DNA of 64,000 bases from Sphingobacterium multivorum (GCF_039511225.1 NZ_CP154261.1:806001-870000); one strand, 5' to 3'; counted from the first letter of the stretch, positions 53,650 through 63,217 are shown. The notes: a model not told the origin generated them from the sequence alone. A program made the numbers and translations.

Positions 53650-54813
53650 TTAGTTAATTATGTTAGTAATATATTTTTCGATGACTAAGGCAGTTGTCCC
53701 CTTTTGTTGTGCCCTTTTATGCAGTGTGGAAATTGCCAATGTTGTCTTCCTTGAAATCTTCGGAATGCTATATTCATTAATGGCCACTTGAATATGAGGC
53801 GCCAGAATATCCCCAATTTCTGCACCACGGCCACTGATGATTATTTTATCCGGATTGAGGATGTGTATTAACGTCGAAATTCCCTTGCCAAGTAAATAGC
53901 CAACTTTCCCAATGTTGTTGATTGCTACCTGATCTCCGATTTGGACGGCTTCAATTAATGCGTCGATTTTATTGATGTGTTCATGGGCCAGTTTATCATA
54001 AATGGAATATTCTCCATTCTTTATATCCCGCTCGGTATTTCGAATGGCTGCACTAATGGAAGCTTCGACTTCAAGACAGCCGCGTTTGCCACATGAGCAT
54101 AAGGTTAATGTATCGGAAAGTGGAATATGGCTGAATTCGCCGGCATAACCTGATGTTCCCTTGAAGATATCATCATTGATGAGTATTCCTAAGCCTACAC
54201 CCCAGTTTAGATTGATCACGAGCGAGTGGGATGAATCTTTTGCTTCACCAAATTTCCGTTCCGCGAGGGCGATACAACGTGAGTCATTGTCAATGATGGC
54301 CGGAACCTTAAATTTTTGCTCAAATAGTTTTCGAATGTTATATAAGGGTGAATCTTCATTGTACGATTCATTGAGACCTGTTTCCGAATCAACAAAACCA
54401 GGCATACTTATTCCAATACCGATTACTTGTGTAATGTTGATCTGGTTGGAAATGATGAAATTGTTCAATGCTTCCAGAATGGACTCCGTTGCCTTCTTAT
54501 CTCTAAGGTCGATTGGAATATTATTTTGCGACGAAATTGTTTCAGCCTTGAGATTTGAGGAAGATATGGATGTATAGAATTGATCGATAGACACGCTAAT
54601 AATACTTTGCTGTAAATTTTCATTAAGCATGTATTGTATAGCTTTTCTTCCACCTGTGGATGCTGCATAACCTTTTTCGACAACAACATTTCGTGTCAAA
54701 AGATCATTGATCTGTTTGGTGACAGAGGGGATGCTTTTCGATAAAGAGTTTGCAATATCTGCAATCGGTTGCATCGGCCTGTAATACAAAATTCTCAAAA
54801 TTTCGCCGCCCAT
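53650..54813 (-). CDS. ROK-family transcriptional regulator (NagC/Mlc-like), cassette 1
   Basis: 387 residues. The N-terminal winged helix (residues about 5-65) includes QPIADIANSLSKSIPSVTKQ and STGGRKAIQYML. The ROK domain follows with IIDNDSRCIALAERKFG, LNWGVGLGILIND and GTSGYAGEFSHIPLS. The zinc motif CSCGKRGCLEVEAS is intact, and ISTLIHILNPDKIIISGRG is typical. Such proteins sense sugars, often N-acetylglucosamine or glucose, and repress uptake genes. Here it would control its own SusC/SusD operon. A 15-bp perfect inverted repeat lies about 180 bases upstream. Confidence 0.93.
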   Translation of the reverse strand: MGGEILRILYYRPMQPIADIANSLSKSIPSVTKQINDLLTRNVVVEKGYAASTGGRKAIQYMLNENLQQSIISVSIDQFYTSISSSNLKAETISSQNNIPIDLRDKKATESILEALNNFIISNQINITQVIGIGISMPGFVDSETGLNESYNEDSPLYNIRKLFEQKFKVPAIIDNDSRCIALAERKFGEAKDSSHSLVINLNWGVGLGILINDDIFKGTSGYAGEFSHIPLSDTLTLCSCGKRGCLEVEASISAAIRNTERDIKNGEYSIYDKLAHEHINKIDALIEAVQIGDQVAINNIGKVGYLLGKGISTLIHILNPDKIIISGRGAEIGDILAPHIQVAINEYSIPKISRKTTLAISTLHKRAQQKGTTALVIEKYITNIIN

Positions 54814-54989
54814 AATTTAGTTCAATTGTATTAGTATAACTATTGGTTTTCTCTAAGTTTCATAATGGCTGATAAAAATCATTTCATCGCGCCTTGGTTT
54901 TTCATAGTAACTTGCTTATAGATCATCAATATGTTTAGATTCTCATAAGCATTGTATGTTAAAGATAAACACACTTTGTGTTAAGTTCA

Positions 54990-55020
54990 AAATTCTTTTT
55001 AAAATTTTTAAAAAGAATTT
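54990..55020. promoter_or_regulatory. Perfect inverted repeat, candidate ROK operator 1
   Basis: AAATTCTTTTTAAAA and TTTTAAAAAGAATTT are perfect 15-bp arms around a single T. The core CTTTTTAAA-N3-TTTAAAAAG resembles the repeat upstream of the second ROK gene (61414-61437). It is 177-207 bases before the ROK start. Confidence 0.55.
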
Positions 55021-55220
55021 GATGATAATGTGTTTTTGGTCAAAAGAAGGCTCTTTTTTTTATCTAATGAAGAAAGGTTGGGTGGGTATTGTAACGAAAT
55101 TGCTATAATTTTAAGTGATATTTAAGCGAGAAGCCCTGACTATCATCTCCTAAAATGGGCGTTTTTTTTAGGGATTTAACGCTTATTGGTATCTGTATAG
55201 TTCGATATACTAGTAAAATA

Positions 55221-55247
55221 AAAGAGCCTGGGAATACCAGGCTCTTT
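55221..55247 (-). terminator. Rho-independent terminator of ROK cassette 2
   Basis: Perfect 11-bp stem AAAGAGCCTGG / CCAGGCTCTTT with a 5-base loop, followed on the minus strand by a T-rich run. It lies 54 bases after the stop of the cassette 2 SusD. Confidence 0.88.
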
Positions 55248-55300
55248 CAAAGTCTCAGGACAATTGCTCGCGAGATTTTATTCGTTTAAATTGTGATCAT

Positions 55301-56881
55301 CTATTTGACGTCCCAGAAGATTTTAGTTGTTCTTGTATCATTTGCTTTAACAGCATCGTAATTAGAACTATTATTTGAAATCTCTTGGGTAGGATATAAT
55401 AAACGTTTAGGAGGATTTGCGTAATTAGCCAATCCAGCCACAGGATATGTCAATATTGGATATCCTGTACGTCTCAATTCAGCCCAAGCTTGTTGTGCCT
55501 GTAAAAAACCATAATGTAACCATTTTTGAGTCCATATTAATTCTAGGTTCTTTGCTTGAGTTGTTGAGAAGCTGATAGTCGATTTGTCTACAAAGTCATT
55601 GATGACGTCATCGGTAGGTTTTTTCTCTGTTTTCAGTCCTGAAGTATTTAAATTATTTAAATAATAATAGAAAGAAACGGATTGTTTAACAGCGACATCG
55701 TAAGCATCTTTGGCCGCATTACTTGCTCCCCATCTTAATAACGCTTCAGCTTTATTGAAATTGGTTTCAGAAGCGGTAATGACAATTCCCGGCAAAGCAT
55801 TGTTGTCGAAGATAGTTGCCGAATCCAACACAGCGTAGTCTTGATAATTCTTCTCCATATCCGCTGAAGTAAAGGAAATTGGCATTGCTCTATACTCTTT
55901 GTTCTGAACAAACTTACCGTCTACTGTTTTTCCGAATTTATCATAAAGTACCGGAATACGTGGATCATTCGCTGGTAACATCACTTTGTTCAACATATGA
56001 TCTGTTGCGAATTGGTTAGGACCTTCAATCAAAGCCTGTCTCAAAGTTCCCGTATAGTTTGTTAGCGGCTGCAATAAGATGTCTTCATTTCTAGGGTTAT
56101 AGTTTGCCGTTGCGCCACCATCTGCCAATGGATATTGTGTTGGGTTATTCAGCATTTCAAGTACTTCAGTTCTTGCTTTTGCCTCATCAACAAAAGAAAT
56201 ACGCATCAATAGACGCAGGCGAAGTGAATTGGCATACTTACGCCATTTCGCAACATTACCGCTATTCAAGATGTCGTATTTTGAAAAATCGGGATTGGTC
56301 GTTGCTGTTGATAAATACGTGTTGATATTTTTCAATTCGCTGATGAACTGATTGTATAATTCTTTTTGCGCATCAAACTTTGGCTTAATAATCGTACTTG
56401 TTGTTGGTAGACTACCGGCTTCACTGAAAGGAATGTCACCAAAATTATCCACTAATTTAGACGCCTCGTCAAACAATACAATTTTGCCCGTTTGGATAAA
56501 GATCTCTTTACTTGCTTTCTCCGCTTCAGGAAGTTCAGCGTATGCTTTTTCCATGCTTCTTGTGATACCGAGTACACCAGGAGCATAAAAGTCCGTCCAA
56601 TATGCATAAGAGTAGCTATCGTTCGGCTGATACATGGTATTTGACGGATAAAAAGACGCTGTCTGCGTATATACTGCCTGATTGGACAGAATAAATGTAC
56701 GGTAGTGGTAATAAGCTGGTCTTACACGATCATTATTTAGCATTTCGGCAAAGAACGCCGGAATATTTGCTTTTGTCGATGCATCTGGGTTTTGAAACTT
56801 GTCGTCAAGTTGTGATTTACAGCCGACCATCGTCGATAGGGCCGAAACCAAAGTTAATATAGAAAGAAAAGTTTTTTTCAT
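55301..56881 (-). CDS. SusD-like lipoprotein (ROK cassette 2)
   Basis: 526 residues from the preferred start MKKTFLSILT (56881). The longer frame to 56914 overlaps the end of susC. Lipobox TMVGC (Cys 21 from this start). The SusD_like-2 pattern is present: LVDNFGDIPFSEAGSLPT, RKYANSLRLRLLMRIS, WLHYGFLQAQQAWAELRRTG and KIFWDVK at the end. It is a paralogue of the SusD in cassette 1. It starts 19 bases after its SusC and is followed by a terminator, so cassette 2 carries no enzyme of its own. Confidence 0.93.
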   Translation of the reverse strand: MKKTFLSILTLVSALSTMVGCKSQLDDKFQNPDASTKANIPAFFAEMLNNDRVRPAYYHYRTFILSNQAVYTQTASFYPSNTMYQPNDSYSYAYWTDFYAPGVLGITRSMEKAYAELPEAEKASKEIFIQTGKIVLFDEASKLVDNFGDIPFSEAGSLPTTSTIIKPKFDAQKELYNQFISELKNINTYLSTATTNPDFSKYDILNSGNVAKWRKYANSLRLRLLMRISFVDEAKARTEVLEMLNNPTQYPLADGGATANYNPRNEDILLQPLTNYTGTLRQALIEGPNQFATDHMLNKVMLPANDPRIPVLYDKFGKTVDGKFVQNKEYRAMPISFTSADMEKNYQDYAVLDSATIFDNNALPGIVITASETNFNKAEALLRWGASNAAKDAYDVAVKQSVSFYYYLNNLNTSGLKTEKKPTDDVINDFVDKSTISFSTTQAKNLELIWTQKWLHYGFLQAQQAWAELRRTGYPILTYPVAGLANYANPPKRLLYPTQEISNNSSNYDAVKANDTRTTKIFWDVK

Positions 56882-56900
56882 GATTCTCGTGGGTAAAAAA

Positions 56901-59900
56901 TTAAAAATTAGCATTCAATGAAAAACCGAAACTTCGGGTAGCAGCAGATGAACCAACGTCTACACCTTGTGCCCACCATTTGTTACCTACTGGAGCTTCA
57001 GGGTCAAGATTTTTCAATGTACGGTAGAAGTAGAATAGATTTCTGCCCAATAAAGAAACCTTTAAGTTGTTAATTTTAAGTCTTTTGGTGAAACTGTCTG
57101 GAATACGGTAACCAATAGACAATTCTCTTAATTTGATAAAGTTGTTGTCGTAAACGGCACCTTTTTCAGTCCAAGAATCTGCACCCCATCCGAATGTGTT
57201 CATGTAATATTCTGCAGCACTCAAATGTACATCGTTTGCTTTTCCTGTATTGGCGTTAACACCTTGCAAAGTCACTCCATTTTCGCGATATGGTAAGGTG
57301 TTTTCATATAGACCAGCACTCATGCCGTATTTGAGGTTTTCGGATACCATTTTACCTCCAAAACGATAATCAGCAGTAAAGTCTAACATAAAGTTTTTAT
57401 AGGTAAATGTATTGGTCCAGCCTCCGATCGCTTTTGGCATAATGTTGCCAGCATATTTGTACTTGGTTTTGTCGATCACATAGAGTCCATCGTCAGAGAT
57501 CAAATTATTGCCGTTTTGATCTTTGGCAATGTCATAAACGTAAATATTTCCTAATTTCTCACCTTCTTTTGCCGTAATCTTCAAAGAGTTTTCATCGGCA
57601 GAGTAGAATACCAATTCTTCAACACCCGGTGCTAGGGTTTTAACTGTCGACTTATTAAATGAATAGTTTAGTCTAGAATTCCAGGTAAAGTTTTCATTTT
57701 GAATTGGGGTACCGTTGATAGAAAGCTCCAAACCGTTATTGGCAATTTTTCCGATATTCAAAATTTGGGAAGTAGCCCCTGTAGAGGCTGGTGTTGTAAG
57801 TCCTAAGATCTGGTCGTCGATATAGTTGTTGTAGTAACTAACATCCAATCCTAATCTATTTTTTAGAAACTTCAATTCCATACCGACCTCAACCTCATAT
57901 TTACGCTCAGGACGTAGATTAAGATTTCCATAGTTATTTCTATAGGTCAATGATGGAACAGCTCCATTGATGGTCAATAATGGATTTTGGTTGTAAGCGA
58001 TATTTGCTTCGTAGATTGCGGCATCATTACCAACAATACCGTAGGAAGCGCGAAGTTTACCGTAGGAGAACTTATCAGACTTGATATCGAAAGCATCGCT
58101 GAAAATAAAGCTACCACTAACCGAACCATAGCGATAATTATTGTTTGATGAAGGTAGTGTAGAAGAATATTCAGAACGATAAGTACCGTCTAAGTAAGCA
58201 AATCCTTTATAGCCAATATTCAAGGAACCGAAGTAGGCATATTTTAGCATTTCCTTTCTGCTATTTGAAGTTGTTGCCTGCGCGTAACTGTTGCTTAAGC
58301 TAAACCAGTTTTCTGTGACAAGACCACCTGCTGTACTTGACGATTGATCATCATAACGCTCTGATCTCGATTGGAAACCCACGCTCGCTGAATAGTCGAA
58401 ATCTGCATTGATTTTGTTGCTATAGGTTGCCATTACATCACCATACAGGATCGAATAGACTCCTTTTGAAGTTGCGAAGCCTCCAGAACTGCTGGTAGTT
58501 GAATTGTAAGCCGTTGCATATTCGTTGTATTGCTTGTTGATGCTCGTTGCAGAAGTTAAGTCATTACCAATTCTTCCGCGGAGTTTCAAGTGATTTACAA
58601 CATCCCAGTTTAATGTGGCACTTGTTAAAATCCTATTTTCGGTCTCATCATAACTGTTTTTGTACTGATTCCAAAAATAATCTAAGAGGTTAGAAGCCCT
58701 CATCGTGTATTTGAAGTCTTCAGGACGTCCTGTTCCAAATTTGGAATATTTGTAGCCGTCAGTGGTTTGATACGCATTTTTCATGGCAGACATATCTTCT
58801 GTTCTGCTGAAAAACCCGTCGAAACTTCCAAGTACCTGACCCAACAGATAGGTTCTGTTGTGGGTATTGGTATTGATAAAGTTAGCGACGATATCGGTCG
58901 ACAATTTGTCGCTAAGTTTTAGCGTGCTATTAAGGTTGAAGGTATTTCTGTTTTGTTTACTACCAGGGCTCGTACTTTTATAGTCCATTCTGGTCGCACT
59001 CAAACGGTAGTTAATTTTCTCTGTTTGGTTTGAGATACCAACGTTAATATTGGAATTGTAGCCTTTGTCAAATACGTCGTAGTAGTTATTTTCACGTGCT
59101 TTGTATTGACGTACCTGTCCGTCCCACCACATAACATCTTCGCCAGTGAATTTTGGACCAAAACTTCCGTAGGATCTATAGTATGGCCTTCTTCCCGAAG
59201 GAGAATTAGCATCTGTAAACCAACCTTCGGCAGACGCGCCGTTAGCGATGTTTGTCGCTGCGTCGTAACCGGGTCCATAAATATTTTGGAACTTCGGTAA
59301 AAAGGCTGCTCTTTCGATTGATCCATTATAGTTGAAGTCAATTCCTAGACCTCTTCCTTTTGTGCCTTTCTTTGTTGTAATAACAATTACCCCACTTGCA
59401 GCGTCCGAGCCGTATAGTGCACTGGCTGCAGCACCTTTTAAGATGGAAATATTGTCGATATCAGCGGGGTTGATGTCCAGCATACCATTACCCCTAATAC
59501 GTTGATCGTCCCAATAATTATTATTGTTTGCACCAGTCGCACCACCTTGTTGATCGTTACGGATGATGATACCATCAACAACATAGAGGGGCTGACGTTG
59601 ATAGTTTAATGAATTGATACCACGGATTTGAACGTTAACCGCACTGGCAGAACCACCCGGAGCAGTGGTGATTTTCACACCTGGTGCTTTACCGTATAGT
59701 GCTGATCCAAAGTTGGTGTTACCCGCTTTAGTGATTTCCTCAGCTTTGATATTGCTAACTGCATATCCTAGCGCCTTAGATTCGCGCTTGATGCCCATCG
59801 CTGTGACAACAACTTCATCTAAAGCCGAAGCGTCCTGATTTAAGGATACTTTAATCGATTTAGCGGAAGTAACCGTAACTTCTTGGGTTTGGTAACCCAC

Positions 59901-60125
59901 AATAGAAATACGTAATACTTCTCCTGGGGATGCTTGAATGGTAAAAGCTCCGCTTGCATTTGTTTGGGTTCCTTTGGCAGTGCCCTTAACAGAAACTGTC
60001 GCTCCTGAAACTGGACCTTTGGCGTCAGTTACTGTACCAGTAATGGTTTGTTGTGCGTAAAGCGAAGTGGCGCTAAATAGCGTACACAATGCTATACCCG
60101 CTGCTTTTTTGTAAAATAGACTCAT
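56901..60125 (-). CDS. SusC/RagA-family transporter (ROK cassette 2)
   Basis: 1074 residues. The signal peptide MSLFYKKAAGIALCTLFSAT matches the cassette 1 copy almost residue by residue. A regulatory-like domain (ITGTVTDAKGPVSGATVSVK), ALDEVVVTAMGIKRESKALG and the plug signature ISILKGAAASALYGSDAAS follow. The barrel ends GFSLNANF. It is a paralogue, with diverged nucleotides, so the duplication is not recent. It starts 49 bases after the second ROK regulator gene. Confidence 0.95.
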   Translation of the reverse strand: MSLFYKKAAGIALCTLFSATSLYAQQTITGTVTDAKGPVSGATVSVKGTAKGTQTNASGAFTIQASPGEVLRISIVGYQTQEVTVTSAKSIKVSLNQDASALDEVVVTAMGIKRESKALGYAVSNIKAEEITKAGNTNFGSALYGKAPGVKITTAPGGSASAVNVQIRGINSLNYQRQPLYVVDGIIIRNDQQGGATGANNNNYWDDQRIRGNGMLDINPADIDNISILKGAAASALYGSDAASGVIVITTKKGTKGRGLGIDFNYNGSIERAAFLPKFQNIYGPGYDAATNIANGASAEGWFTDANSPSGRRPYYRSYGSFGPKFTGEDVMWWDGQVRQYKARENNYYDVFDKGYNSNINVGISNQTEKINYRLSATRMDYKSTSPGSKQNRNTFNLNSTLKLSDKLSTDIVANFINTNTHNRTYLLGQVLGSFDGFFSRTEDMSAMKNAYQTTDGYKYSKFGTGRPEDFKYTMRASNLLDYFWNQYKNSYDETENRILTSATLNWDVVNHLKLRGRIGNDLTSATSINKQYNEYATAYNSTTSSSGGFATSKGVYSILYGDVMATYSNKINADFDYSASVGFQSRSERYDDQSSSTAGGLVTENWFSLSNSYAQATTSNSRKEMLKYAYFGSLNIGYKGFAYLDGTYRSEYSSTLPSSNNNYRYGSVSGSFIFSDAFDIKSDKFSYGKLRASYGIVGNDAAIYEANIAYNQNPLLTINGAVPSLTYRNNYGNLNLRPERKYEVEVGMELKFLKNRLGLDVSYYNNYIDDQILGLTTPASTGATSQILNIGKIANNGLELSINGTPIQNENFTWNSRLNYSFNKSTVKTLAPGVEELVFYSADENSLKITAKEGEKLGNIYVYDIAKDQNGNNLISDDGLYVIDKTKYKYAGNIMPKAIGGWTNTFTYKNFMLDFTADYRFGGKMVSENLKYGMSAGLYENTLPYRENGVTLQGVNANTGKANDVHLSAAEYYMNTFGWGADSWTEKGAVYDNNFIKLRELSIGYRIPDSFTKRLKINNLKVSLLGRNLFYFYRTLKNLDPEAPVGNKWWAQGVDVGSSAATRSFGFSLNANF

Positions 60126-60174
60126 TTTTTAATGATTAGTATGAATTACAATAAGTAAATGATTAGTGTGGTTA

Positions 60175-61341
60175 TTATTTTGTTAAAATTTTATTAATGT
60201 GATTTTCGACTACAATCGCTGCAGTACCTTTGATTTGTGCATGTTTGTTTAAAGATGACATTTGCACATTTGTCGTTTTTGCAATTTCAGGAATACAAAA
60301 TTCATTGATGGCAATCTGTATTTGGGGATTCAAAATTCGGCCCAGTTCTGCACCTCTTCCGCTGACGATGATCTGTTTTGGATTCAGAATATGGATAAGC
60401 GTTGATATGCCTTTACCCAACATATAACCTATTTTTCCTAAATTATTGATAGCAATTTGATCGCCCACGTTCGAAGCTTCAATTAAAGCATCGATTTTGT
60501 TGAGCTTACTTTTTACAAAAGTACTGTAAATGGAATATTCATTGTTTTGGATGTCAGTTTCCGTACTTCGAATGGCTGCGTCTAATGAAGCTTCTACCTC
60601 TAGGCATCCCCTTTTCCCGCAAGAACACAAGGTGTTGTCATCCGAGAGCGGGATATGACTAAATTCTCCCGCAAAACCTGATTCGCCTTTGAAAACAGAG
60701 CCATTGATAATAATGCCCAATCCAACACCCCAATTTAAATTGATAATGAGTGAATGATCAATATCTTTTGCTGCTCCAAACTCTTTTTCTGCTATAGCAA
60801 TGCATCTGGAGTCATTCTCTATCACAGTTGATATTTGGTATTTTGCTTCTATGCTACTTTTAATACGGTATAAAGGATGGTTGTGCGGGTAAGATTCATT
60901 GACACCCAATTCTGAATTGACGAATCCCGGTATACTAAGGCCAATTCCAATTATTTTGTCCCTTTGGATTCCCGATAGTTCCAAAATCGATTCAATTTCG
61001 TCCAATAGTAAATTAGCAGAATTACTGGACTTCAATTCTAAGGGAACATCGCGGTGTTCGATAATCTTCTGCTGATTGAGATCTGTTAAGGTAAATGTAG
61101 AGAAATGCTGATCGGCTGAAATTGTCAGGATATAAAAATTCAGCGCTGGATTAATAGCGAACTGTAAAGGACGTCTTCCGCCGGTAGATTCTGCAAAACC
61201 ACATTCAACAATTATTTTTTCTTCAAGTAAACGATTGATTATTTTTGTAATGGAAGGTGTACTCTTGGAGAGCTTTTTGACCAACTCTGCAATAGAAAGC
61301 GCAGAATCAAAATAAAGGTTTTTCAATATTTCTTTTTCCAT
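60175..61341 (-). CDS. ROK-family transcriptional regulator (NagC/Mlc-like), cassette 2
   Basis: 388 residues. The N-terminal winged helix is seen in SIAELVKKLSKSTPSITKII and STGGRRPLQFAI. The ROK domain carries VIENDSRCIAIAEKEFG, LNWGVGLGIIINGS, and GESGFAGEFSHIPLS. The zinc motif CSCGKRGCLEVEAS is identical to that of the cassette 1 protein, and ISTLIHILNPKQIIVSGRG follows. It is a close paralogue of the cassette 1 regulator, and presumably recognises a similar sugar. It is divergent from the NagX-like gene, so it could control that gene as well. Confidence 0.93.
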   Translation of the reverse strand: MEKEILKNLYFDSALSIAELVKKLSKSTPSITKIINRLLEEKIIVECGFAESTGGRRPLQFAINPALNFYILTISADQHFSTFTLTDLNQQKIIEHRDVPLELKSSNSANLLLDEIESILELSGIQRDKIIGIGLSIPGFVNSELGVNESYPHNHPLYRIKSSIEAKYQISTVIENDSRCIAIAEKEFGAAKDIDHSLIINLNWGVGLGIIINGSVFKGESGFAGEFSHIPLSDDNTLCSCGKRGCLEVEASLDAAIRSTETDIQNNEYSIYSTFVKSKLNKIDALIEASNVGDQIAINNLGKIGYMLGKGISTLIHILNPKQIIVSGRGAELGRILNPQIQIAINEFCIPEIAKTTNVQMSSLNKHAQIKGTAAIVVENHINKILTK

Positions 61342-61358
61342 TAGTTCGTGTGGTTTCT

Positions 61359-61377
61359 AAAAGTTGATTAAACTTTT
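61359..61377. promoter_or_regulatory. Short inverted repeat in the ROK2 promoter
   Basis: AAAAGTT-GATTA-AACTTTT is a perfect 7-bp inverted repeat, 18 bases upstream of the ROK2 ATG at 61341. It is probably an accessory operator or leader element; no factor is known. Confidence 0.4.
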
Positions 61378-61413
61378 GTTAAAGATATGTTAAATCGCAT
61401 GTAAGATCAAAAT

Positions 61414-61437
61414 ACTTTTTAAAAAACTTTAAGAAGT
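61414..61437. promoter_or_regulatory. Inverted repeat, candidate ROK operator 2
   Basis: ACTTTTTAAA-AAAC-TTTAAGAAGT is a 10-bp inverted repeat with one mismatch. The core CTTTTTAAA-N4-TTTAAGAAG matches that upstream of ROK1 (54995-55015, spacer 3), and ATCAAAATxCTTTTTAAAA is conserved over a longer stretch. It lies 73-96 bases upstream of the ROK2 start and 131 bases before the divergent NagX-like gene. Confidence 0.55.
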
Positions 61438-61568
61438 TGTTGCTGCGCGGCGTTTTTTTTGTTTTTGTGTAACAATCTACATTCCTGTTTGTGCCATTAA
61501 ATCATAGATTAGGCATAAAAATGAATATCAAATAGCTTATATTTACCTTTTAATTATACAATCTGATT

Positions 61569-62780
61569 ATGAAACAACGCTATTACTCCTTGGATGTCTT
61601 TCGTGGGGCTACTGTGGCACTGATGATTATGGTGAATAATCCGGGGACATGGGCTCATATGTTTGCGCCGCTAAAACATGCAGAATGGCATGGTTGCTCG
61701 CCTACAGACCTGGTTTTCCCCTTTTTTCTATTTGCTGTTGGTAACGCCATGTCTTTTGTGATACCTCGTTTACAGGAGGCTGGCCCGGCCGTATTTTGGC
61801 AAAAAGTCATTAAACGGACGGTCTTAATTTTTGCAATTGGACTTTTCATCAATTGGTGGCCTTTTGTGAAATGGGATGGTGCAGAGCTGGTTTTTAAGCA
61901 ATGGGTAGACGGAACTGACCCGAGCCGGGGGATTCGTATTTTTGGCGTATTGCAGCGCATTGCTGTCGCCTACTGTTTTGCGTCTATTCTCGCCTATTAT
62001 TTTAAAGAGAAAACCATTATTTGGATTTCAACAATCATTTTATTGTTATACTGGGCGATTTGTGCAATCGCTGGCGGGGCAGATCCCTATAGTTTGGAAG
62101 GCTGGTTCGGAACAAAGTATGATATCGCCATTTTAGGTTTACCGCATGTTTACAAAGGGGAGGGGGTACCCTTTGATCCCGAAGGACTGATGAGCACATT
62201 ACCGGCAATTGTACAGGTCGTCTTTGGATATTTAGTTGGCGTTTTTATAAAAAAGCAGGGTCAGGTGGATTGGTTATGGACCAAAGTGCCGACGTCTCAT
62301 GAGCCGCATTTTAAATTGTTGGCGGGGATGTTTGTGACCGGATTTATTTTGGTCGTTTTGGCTTGGATATGGGCTTTGGGTTTTCCGATCAATAAAAAAA
62401 TATGGACAAGTTCCTACGTACTTTATACCACAGGTTTGGCAACCATGACGCTGGGTGGCATGATCTGGTTTATTGAAGTACAGGGCGTAAAAAATAAATT
62501 GACACAGTTTTTTGATGTTTTTGGTAAAAATCCATTGTTCATCTTTGTGTTGAGTGGGATCTTGCCGCGCTTTTTGGGATTATTCCGAATTCCTGATGGC
62601 CTAAAAGAAGATGGCACACAAAAATACCTCGACGCTTTTGGCTGGTTCTATAAATACGTTTGTGCGAAAATCCCCGGGATACCAGAAGTTGGATCTTTTG
62701 TTTATTCGTTATGCTTCCTGACCTTAATGTGGGTAATTTGCTATTGGCTGGACAAGAAGAAAATTTATGTAAAGGTGTAA
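61569..62780 (+). CDS. NagX/DUF5009-like membrane acyltransferase
   Basis: 403 residues with about ten hydrophobic segments. The N-terminus MKQRYYSLDVFRGATVALMI with LDVFRG, then WHGCSPTDLVFPFFLFAVG, is the signature of the heparan-alpha-glucosaminide N-acetyltransferase (HGSNAT) family and its bacterial NagX/DUF5009 relatives. The conserved FGKNPLFIFVLSGIL follows near the C-terminus. Such proteins may move acetyl groups across the inner membrane onto amino sugars. The gene is divergent from ROK2, which fits a role in N-acetylhexosamine metabolism. The reaction of this branch is not established, so the function is inferred. Confidence 0.85.
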   Translation: MKQRYYSLDVFRGATVALMIMVNNPGTWAHMFAPLKHAEWHGCSPTDLVFPFFLFAVGNAMSFVIPRLQEAGPAVFWQKVIKRTVLIFAIGLFINWWPFVKWDGAELVFKQWVDGTDPSRGIRIFGVLQRIAVAYCFASILAYYFKEKTIIWISTIILLLYWAICAIAGGADPYSLEGWFGTKYDIAILGLPHVYKGEGVPFDPEGLMSTLPAIVQVVFGYLVGVFIKKQGQVDWLWTKVPTSHEPHFKLLAGMFVTGFILVVLAWIWALGFPINKKIWTSSYVLYTTGLATMTLGGMIWFIEVQGVKNKLTQFFDVFGKNPLFIFVLSGILPRFLGLFRIPDGLKEDGTQKYLDAFGWFYKYVCAKIPGIPEVGSFVYSLCFLTLMWVICYWLDKKKIYVKV

Positions 62781-62810
62781 CATCAGGGAGATCTTTGCTT
62801 GTTAAATTAT

Positions 62811-62840
62811 TTTGGCACTCCAAGATTTTTGTTATCTTTG
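62811..62840 (+). promoter_or_regulatory. Promoter of rpsO
   Basis: TTTG at 62811-62814 and TATCTTTG at 62833-62840, with 18 bases between, match the Bacteroidota -33/-7 promoter (TTTG...TAnnTTTG). The start codon of rpsO follows at 62885. Confidence 0.8.
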
Positions 62841-62884
62841 CAGCCAATTAATAAAATTTTTAACGCTTTAATATTATTCAGGAA

Positions 62885-63163
62885 ATGTATTTAAGTAAAG
62901 AGTACAAAGCTGATATCTTCGCAGAATTTGCTGGATCAGCTACAAACACAGGATCTACTGAAGGTCAAGTTGCTTTATTCACTAAGAGAATTGCTCACTT
63001 AACTGAGCACTTGAAAAAAAACAGAAAAGATTTCGGTACACAACGTGCCCTACAAATGTTAGTAGGTAAACGTCGTTCATTATTAGCTTATCTTTATAAA
63101 AAAGATATCAACCGTTACCGTGCGATCATTAAAGGTCTAGGTTTACGTGATATCATCAAATAA
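62885..63163 (+). CDS. rpsO: 30S ribosomal protein S15
   Basis: 92 residues, close to the normal S15 length. The rRNA-binding helices are seen in GSTEGQVALFTKRIAHLTEH, then LKKNRKDFGTQRALQMLVGK and RRSLLAYLYKKDINRYRAII. It binds the central domain of 16S rRNA early in 30S assembly. The neighbouring pnp gene downstream is the classic rpsO-pnp order. A terminator follows within 25 bases, so pnp probably has its own promoter. Confidence 0.98.
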   Translation: MYLSKEYKADIFAEFAGSATNTGSTEGQVALFTKRIAHLTEHLKKNRKDFGTQRALQMLVGKRRSLLAYLYKKDINRYRAIIKGLGLRDIIK

Positions 63164-63185
63164 GCTTTTATACAAAGGTGTTAAG

Positions 63186-63217
63186 AAAGCCATCCAAATT
63201 TTGGATGGCTTTTTTTA
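63186..63217 (+). terminator. Rho-independent terminator of rpsO
   Basis: AAAGCCATCC / GGATGGCTTT with an AAATTTT-type loop and an eight-base T-run. It lies 22 bases after the rpsO stop codon. Confidence 0.9.

Larger units (their letters stand above)
54814..55300. other. 487-base gap: promoter and operator of ROK cassette 1, terminator of cassette 2
   Basis: No gene is seen. It holds the perfect palindrome at 54990-55020, the terminator at 55221-55247 for the cassette 2 SusD and an AT-rich stretch. A weak GCCC/GGGC stem with a long loop and a T-run lies near 55129-55163, on the plus strand; its use is unclear. Confidence 0.6.
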
